NCBI GenBank assembly: GCA_023375785.1
Contig: SZWC01016239.1
Span: 13,351-44,720 of the forward strand
Origin: Penium margaritaceum
Taxonomy: Eukaryota; Streptophyta; Zygnematophyceae; Desmidiales; Peniaceae
Direction: 5' to 3'
Length of the DNA: 31,370 bases
The position numbers and the translations under genes were made by a program. How positions within the stretch are numbered: position 1 is the stretch's first letter; each line of letters starts with the position of its first letter. The notes below the pieces were generated by a model that was given only the letters and a program-made list of their open reading frames with translations, ran no database searches and was not told where the DNA came from. Below, piece by piece: positions 27,388 through 31,370 of this stretch.

Positions 27388-28555
27388 CTAGACCCTTAGA
27401 AGTATCGCCGGTTGGTTTTCCTCGTACCCCTCATTGAACTTTGCAATCTCGGAAACCCTATGTGGCAATGTAGGTCGTTCAGATGGGCGATTGTTCGGCA
27501 CATATCGCTCCTCACGGACAAGAGTTGTGCCTTTTACTCCTACCCTCTGCCTTTTCTTGACTCTTTTTTCTACGACTTCCCCCTCCCCCTTTTGGCCTGT
27601 TTTTTGGTCTGGCATATGCAAGCGATGTGCCCGAAATTTCCAAAGTTGTAGCACGTTTGCGTTTCCGTGTGGTCGACGATTTCCATTTCTATCGGAGTTG
27701 AGGAGTCTCTTGTCTGACCCCTTCAATTTTCATGATAAGTGTAGTTAGAAGGTCGCCAGCCATACGATGCTCGGATTTGAGCATTGTAGTCGGCGCTGTC
27801 GATCCTTTTCTACTACTTTGATCATCCATGGAAATTCATTATGGATGCCGAAAATGGCAATTGCTCGCTGGATATCTCGCTTGAGACCGTTGTTATAGTG
27901 AAAATAGAGTTTGTCACGGGCGATGTCTACTCCGGTGATGATCTCGTGCAATCTTTGTGAATACTCTCCCACGCTGGATTGTTGACGGAGACAATGGAGC
28001 TTGTACCGTGCGTCAGGCTTTTTTTTCACTCGTCCAAAACGTGAGAGAATCACTTGCAAGAATTTGTTCTAGCTGGTTGGTGGCGTCAGCACGTCTTGCC
28101 ATTGTGGATTGATCTACTCCAAGGGTAGAACACATGCGGACGATGATATGAGACGGGCACCGTTGGCCGTTGATGATGCTCCACCGGTCTTCTGATGTCG
28201 TTGCATGGTCTTTAGATCATACCACCAGCTTAGCGCCGTGCCGCCGAAAGGCCATGAGGTCAGATTTCTTGTGATCGTTGTGGACCCGAGCAGCGATGAA
28301 GTAGACCTCCAAACTCGTCAGCCACTTCCGAACCGTCATTCCTTTTGAAACTGCAGGATTAAACGGTTTTGGTGGAGCCGGACGATGTTTTGGTTCCCTC
28401 GAGAGTGGGGAATTTCTCCAAACGAGCACCAGTTCTCATGCACTTGCGTTGCAAAGAGCATCCATCGTGACATTGAGCTGGTGGAGCACATGGCTGTTGA
28501 TCCCCTCAAGCGCAGAGATCTAGTTTGACAGTGCCTTATTGATCCGTGCTTGAAG
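27388..28555 (-). pseudogene. Element 2 gag, capsid and nucleocapsid part
   Basis: The - strand gives PFNPAVSKGMTVRKWLTSLE and YFIAARVHNDHKK (capsid start, 28429-28217), then YKLHCLRQQSSVGEYSQRLH and RDIQRAIAIFGIHNEF (28059-27745). A zinc knuckle near 27615-27660 reads CYNFGNFGHIACIC, a C-X2-C-X4-H-X4-C box whose second Cys is Phe. Upstream (about 28440-28540) is a short helix-forming stretch (ALEGINSHVLHQL) with TAG and TGA stops where Gln and Arg are expected. It is non-functional. Confidence 0.75.
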
Positions 28556-29385
28556 CTAGAAACTGTGCTAAAGCGCAAGTAAGTAGCTTTTTTATGCAGC
28601 ATGCGGGATTCCACGCTTGTTGCTAAGTCTGCTGCCCCCTCAGTCTGCCGCTCCGGACTCAAAGTCTGAGTGCTCTGGGTTTGTTACAGAAATGTGCACG
28701 CCAATGTTAGCGCCAGAAAGCACCTGAAACTAGAATTGACTTATGAAGAATGAGCAGCAACGGTAGACCCCTCCAAGTTCTAGCTCCCCCCAACCAGCTC
28801 TTTAGAGCTTGTTACTCAGCTAACCAGACAGTCAGAAAATAGACCTATTTTCTGGCAGGCAAGGTTTTCTCACTGAGCCCTGCGAGATAGCCGACAACCT
28901 TAAACCCGGGCGTCGTCCGTTTTGCGTGAAAACTGGACCACACCATAACACCGACATTGCAAACGCATTCGTGCGTTCAGAAATAGCTAAAAAAACAACA
29001 GCGAGGAGTTATGGCTTCCCAAACCCAGGTAGTGCTTACAATATTCCCTAGTGCCAATAGTGCCATGCTAAAATGAAACTTGGACCCTAAAGTAGAGCAT
29101 GACGCTTCAGATACAATGGTACATTCAGATCCACGTTGGACGCATGCAGTCGGCATTTGCAGTGGCAGTGACCGCTGGCGGCTCGACCGTCGAGGAGGCT
29201 TGCCGATGGAGATAAACATGTCGCCGGAGGGAGGAGGCTCCAGCAAATTGCATGTAGGCCTTAGCGTGCGTCGGCTCCACCGGACGACACTCCAGCAGCG
29301 TCAAGTCTCGTCGTCAGTCATCTGCACGCTGATGTACACAAGTCGGGAGGACACAACAGAGCACAATGAGAGATACGAAAAAACC
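28555..29385. mobile_element. Probable 0.8-kb non-coding insertion in element 2 gag
   Basis: Elements 3 and the 11440-12560 remnant read straight from the GGCTCTC(A/G)AG block into a GTGAACTTRTC block, whereas in element 2 these are separated by about 830 bases of unrelated sequence. The inserted DNA has no recognised coding frame; the longest - strand frame (28977-29246) lacks any domain. It holds a perfect foldback at 28833-28854 (AGAAAATAG, AC loop, CTATTTTCT). Borders are good to about 15 bases and I cannot identify a clear target duplication, so the insert type is unknown. Confidence 0.5.
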
Positions 29386-29646
29386 AACTTGTCGTCCAGT
29401 CCCACATGTCGTCTGTGTTGTCGTTGTCAAGGTTGTTATTAGGGGCGGCTGGTTTACTGCAATTAGGTCCCCGGCCAGATTGGTTGTTGAAGTGGTAGGG
29501 GTTTGTCCAGCTGCCGCATAGGCTGCCACGCTAGCATACGCTGTCCCTTCCAGGTTTGCGTGCAGTGGCACGTTTTGCTCCATCGTCGAAGTCGTCGGCG
29601 AAGACCTGTTGCTAGTCGTCAGTTGTGCTTGCTCGTTGTCTAACAT
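29386..29646 (-). pseudogene. Element 2 gag N-terminus
   Basis: The frame starts MLDNEQAQLTTSNRSS about 110 bases after the primer site and continues to LITTLTTTTQTT at about 29410, a Thr/Ala/Ser-rich low-complexity head, before running into the inserted DNA. Element 3 shows a similarly placed gag start. The remaining residues of this frame belong to the insertion. Confidence 0.6.
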
Positions 29647-29754
29647 CGTTGTCGCAAAGTCTGCGAAATGTTGACGTGTGAGATGCGTTGACGGAATGTG
29701 CGAGGTGGTCCCCTAGATGGATAAAGTAGTCGATTGCCCCTCCAGCACCGCTGC

Positions 29755-29766
29755 GCTGTGATACCA
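29755..29766 (-). other. Element 2 primer-binding site (initiator Met tRNA)
   Basis: On the - strand it reads TGGTATCACAGC, 11 of 12 identical to the initiator-Met tRNA complement, and is placed two bases inside the LTR at 29769. Confidence 0.9.
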
Positions 29767-29768
29767 AT

Positions 29769-30360
29769 TGTTATGCTGAACGGAGCATAGATAGTGAACA
29801 GGTAGAATTTGCGAGGCAAAACACGATCTAGAATTTGGGACACTTGAGCAATTTATGATTAGCGGTAAGTGTACTTCGTAGGTGTCGAAATGATCAAACA
29901 TATATGTACAAGTGTTGAGCTACAAATGAGACATAGTCAGGGTCATTGGATCGATTGTCGAGCCATGCATGCAGATTCACGTCGTGAGTGCCGGACACGC
30001 GACTCCACAGGAGTCGAAGCACCCTGATTTCTTCGCGGATTCGTGAAGGTCCGCCGAGAAATCAGGGTGCTTCGAGAATTGAAGGTGAAGATGCGAGATG
30101 CATCTTTATACATCCATGTTTGTCTCGGTGCATCGAGAAGTCAACCAAAAGGTCGTGATTATTTTATTGTACATTTGCGTGAGCGGTCGGAGTTGTCAGA
30201 AGGTTTGGGAAGATTCATTAAGGGCGGGGGTAGTTGGGCGGTTTGCCCTTGACTGTTGGCATGAATATCGCGGTCTCGCAACGCGATGGGCTGTTTGTGT
30301 AACAACAGAAATGCCCACTCGGAAGTGTTTAGATTAGGGACTCGTGAACGTAGGTACGCA
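29769..30360 (-). repeat. Element 2, 5' LTR (right copy, 592 bp)
   Basis: On the + strand it runs from TGTTATGCTGAACGG to GTAGGTACGCA; the - strand LTR therefore begins TGC and ends ACA. It aligns with 23141-24025 from TAGAATTTGGGA onwards. It contains two perfect foldbacks that the left copy lacks or has lost (30000-30016 and 30014-30075). Confidence 0.85.
30014..30075. repeat. Perfect 19-bp inverted repeat in the LTR
   Basis: Arms 30014-30032 and 30057-30075 are exactly complementary, with a 24-nt spacer holding a further GCGGA/TCCGC pair. The left LTR has only the right-arm side (AGAATCAGGAGACTTTGAG), diverged, and no left arm. A 7-bp hairpin CGACTCC-ACA-GGAGTCG (30000-30016) overlaps its left edge. 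Confidence 0.9.
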
Positions 30361-30714
30361 ACACTCGTGTAGGTGAAGGACGCAACACCCCTCTGTAACG
30401 GAGGGATGGTTATCCTGTCAATGCAGGTTCAAGTACTTGCTTGATGTAAAACTATGGATGAGCGGGGAGCTCTCTCATTGGTGGCGCGTCTGACACCACC
30501 GACGCTAACTGTCAACGAACCCCCGAATTCAATTGGAGCTGGCCCTAGTTCCAGTCCTCCGGAGAGCGGCGGCCGCTGCGGCTCCAGTTGAACAGTCGTC
30601 GAAAATCCATGAATGCCTTGCAGAGGACGGTAAACGCACAAACCAGCATATTCTCTCCATCCCGGAGCACATGGACCGTTGCCTTCCCCCAGTCACAGCA
30701 GCTGTCGCGAGAAG
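30361..30714. other. Unassigned spacer
   Basis: No recognised gene or element. It contains two copies of ACGCAACAC (about 30356 and 30381) and short GC-rich stretches. The last 80 bases are open in the frame of the following candidate but lack an ATG. Confidence 0.35.
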
Positions 30715-31370
30715 ATGACGGCAGAGCAGGAACTAATGCCTCCGGTCGAGGCGGGTGCTGAAGGAGCAGCAGCAGCAGCAATAGCAGCAGCAGTGGCCTC
30801 GGACACCGAAAGCGGCTCTGTGGTCGCTGCCCCTGCCGCTGCTTCTGGTACAGACTCTGCGTCTCCTTCCGCCACTGCTTCTGCCGCTGCTTCTCCCGCT
30901 GCTTCTGCCGCTGCCGCTGTTGACGGCGACGCCGAAATCAGGGGCGACCACAGGCAGCTCGACGTTGATGCAGTCCGCGTGGACGCCAGCGGCAGCAGCC
31001 AGGGCGCTGTGGACGTCAGAGGTGCGGGCGCCGGCGTGAGCGCTGAGAGCGTGAACGTCGGCCAGGAGCTCGTGGGTTCTCACAGCAGTAGCGTGGAGGT
31101 CGGTAGCGAGGGCATTGGTGGCAGCAGCAGCGACGGCGCCGCCTTCAGCGTTGACGGAGGCAAAGGCGGCAGAGGCAAAGGCGGCACTGGCGGGGAAGGA
31201 GGCAGGGTCGTCGCCGGTGGCGACGACGTCGACGGAGCCATCAGCGACAGCGGTCTCAGCGACGGCAGCGTCAAGAGCAGCAGAGGCGGCAGCGTCAAGG
31301 TCAGCGTTGGCATTCGGCGCCACATAGTTAGTGATGCGGGGGCCGGGGGCAGCAAAGATGCTGCTGGTAG
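30715..31370 (+). CDS. Partial Ala/Gly/Ser-rich open frame running off the window
   Basis: The first ATG after an in-frame TAA (30631-30633) opens at 30715, and the frame stays open for 218 codons to the window end. The protein starts MTAEQELMPPVEAGAEG, continues Ala/Ser-rich (APAAASGTDSASPSATASAA), then becomes Gly/Ser/Asp-rich (GGKGGRGKGGTGGEGG). No signal peptide, membrane segment or domain is seen. The same DNA is open on the - strand as a 196-residue Ala-rich frame (31323-30733) whose middle looks helical (RTHELLADVHALSAHAG), so the coding strand is uncertain. GC-rich trinucleotide-like DNA often keeps opposite frames open by chance. Confidence 0.35.
   Translation, partial: MTAEQELMPPVEAGAEGAAAAAIAAAVASDTESGSVVAAPAAASGTDSASPSATASAAASPAASAAAAVDGDAEIRGDHRQLDVDAVRVDASGSSQGAVDVRGAGAGVSAESVNVGQELVGSHSSSVEVGSEGIGGSSSDGAAFSVDGGKGGRGKGGTGGEGGRVVAGGDDVDGAISDSGLSDGSVKSSRGGSVKVSVGIRRHIVSDAGAGGSKDAAG
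30733..31323 (-). CDS. Alternative Ala-rich frame on the opposite strand
   Basis: This is a complete 196-residue frame starting MAPNANADLDAAASAALD. The first 130 residues are Ala/Asp/Val-rich with a regular helical look (ATDLHATAVRTHELLADVHA); the rest degenerates into Ser/Gly/Arg repeats (SGRSSGRSSGR) and a Cys run, which looks like translated simple sequence. It directly overlaps the + strand candidate, and at most one is likely real. Third positions are C/G-rich in both, so composition does not decide. Its GAC/GCC/GTC codons look slightly more gene-like in the N-terminal part. Confidence 0.35.
   Translation of the reverse strand: MAPNANADLDAAASAALDAAVAETAVADGSVDVVATGDDPASFPASAAFASAAFASVNAEGGAVAAAATNALATDLHATAVRTHELLADVHALSAHAGARTSDVHSALAAAAGVHADCINVELPVVAPDFGVAVNSGSGRSSGRSSGRSSGGRRRRVCTRSSGRGSDHRAAFGVRGHCCCYCCCCCSFSTRLDRRH

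Larger units (their letters stand above)
23141..30360 (-). mobile_element. Element 2: Ty3/gypsy chromovirus, same family as element 3
   Basis: The - strand order is 5' LTR (29769-30360), primer site, gag, zinc knuckle, protease, RT, RNase H, integrase, chromodomain remnant, polypurine tract and 3' LTR (about 23141-24025). It is far better preserved than element 3 but has many stops, an RNase H deletion near 25665, an apparent 0.8-kb insertion in gag (about 28555-29385) and a left LTR lacking its outer 70 bases or so. No target-site duplication can be scored because of that truncation. Element 1 lies just 300 bp to the left. Confidence 0.85.

Noticed and set aside
30410..30450. tRNA-like T-arm (GCAGGTTCAAGTACTTGC)
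   Set aside because: Only one arm can be drawn, with an 8-nt loop; no acceptor, D or anticodon arm was found.

Overview
This window looks like nuclear DNA from a plant-type (streptophyte) eukaryote with a large, retrotransposon-rich genome. The evidence is at least three chromodomain-bearing Ty3/gypsy elements, two of them with an initiator-Met-tRNA primer site, widespread degradation by C-to-T changes, short microsatellites, and single-N scaffold joins. There is no operon structure and there are no bacterial signals. A charophyte or bryophyte is compatible, but the species cannot be fixed from sequence alone. Most of the window is transposon; host coding potential is limited to one likely gene and one edge candidate.

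Layout. 1-1317: LTR-like DNA on the + strand holding a short hairpin repeat family (49-50 nt units, partly as a 109-bp tandem array). 1318-3145: microsatellite, unassigned DNA and a 336-bp block present twice around an N. 3146-3880 (-): the best host-gene candidate, a secreted, very acidic protein. 3881-5509: GC-rich unassigned DNA. 5510-11364 (-): an old, heavily broken chromovirus copy ('element 3'). 11440-12560 (-): a gag remnant of the same family. 12700-15100 (+): remnants of a different gypsy lineage; its reverse transcriptase is split at a G-K codon pair by an 808-bp insertion (13795-14602) that carries four more units of the same hairpin repeat. 15808-22838 (-): a structurally complete gypsy/chromovirus ('element 1') with 924-bp LTRs, CAGTA target-site duplication, primer site, polypurine tract, gag, protease, RT, RNase H, integrase and chromodomain, but inactivated. 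23141-30360 (-): 'element 2', same family as element 3, with a truncated left LTR, an RNase H deletion and a probable 0.8-kb insertion in gag. 30715-31370: a GC-rich edge segment open on both strands; the + frame runs off the window.

The main observations are: (1) a dispersed 48-50 nt hairpin unit whose ends are conserved while its stem appears to co-vary, found in two LTR-like contexts; (2) three of the four N characters sit between near-identical copies of their flank, and removing one such copy makes the two element-1 LTRs exactly equal in length, so these duplications are almost certainly assembly overlaps; (3) most element-1 stops and both RT active-site losses are explained by C-to-T changes in CpG or CHG/CHH contexts, with one CAG/TAG pair visible directly in the duplicated segment; (4) several large perfect foldbacks and one templated micro-insertion. 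All alignments were made by eye.
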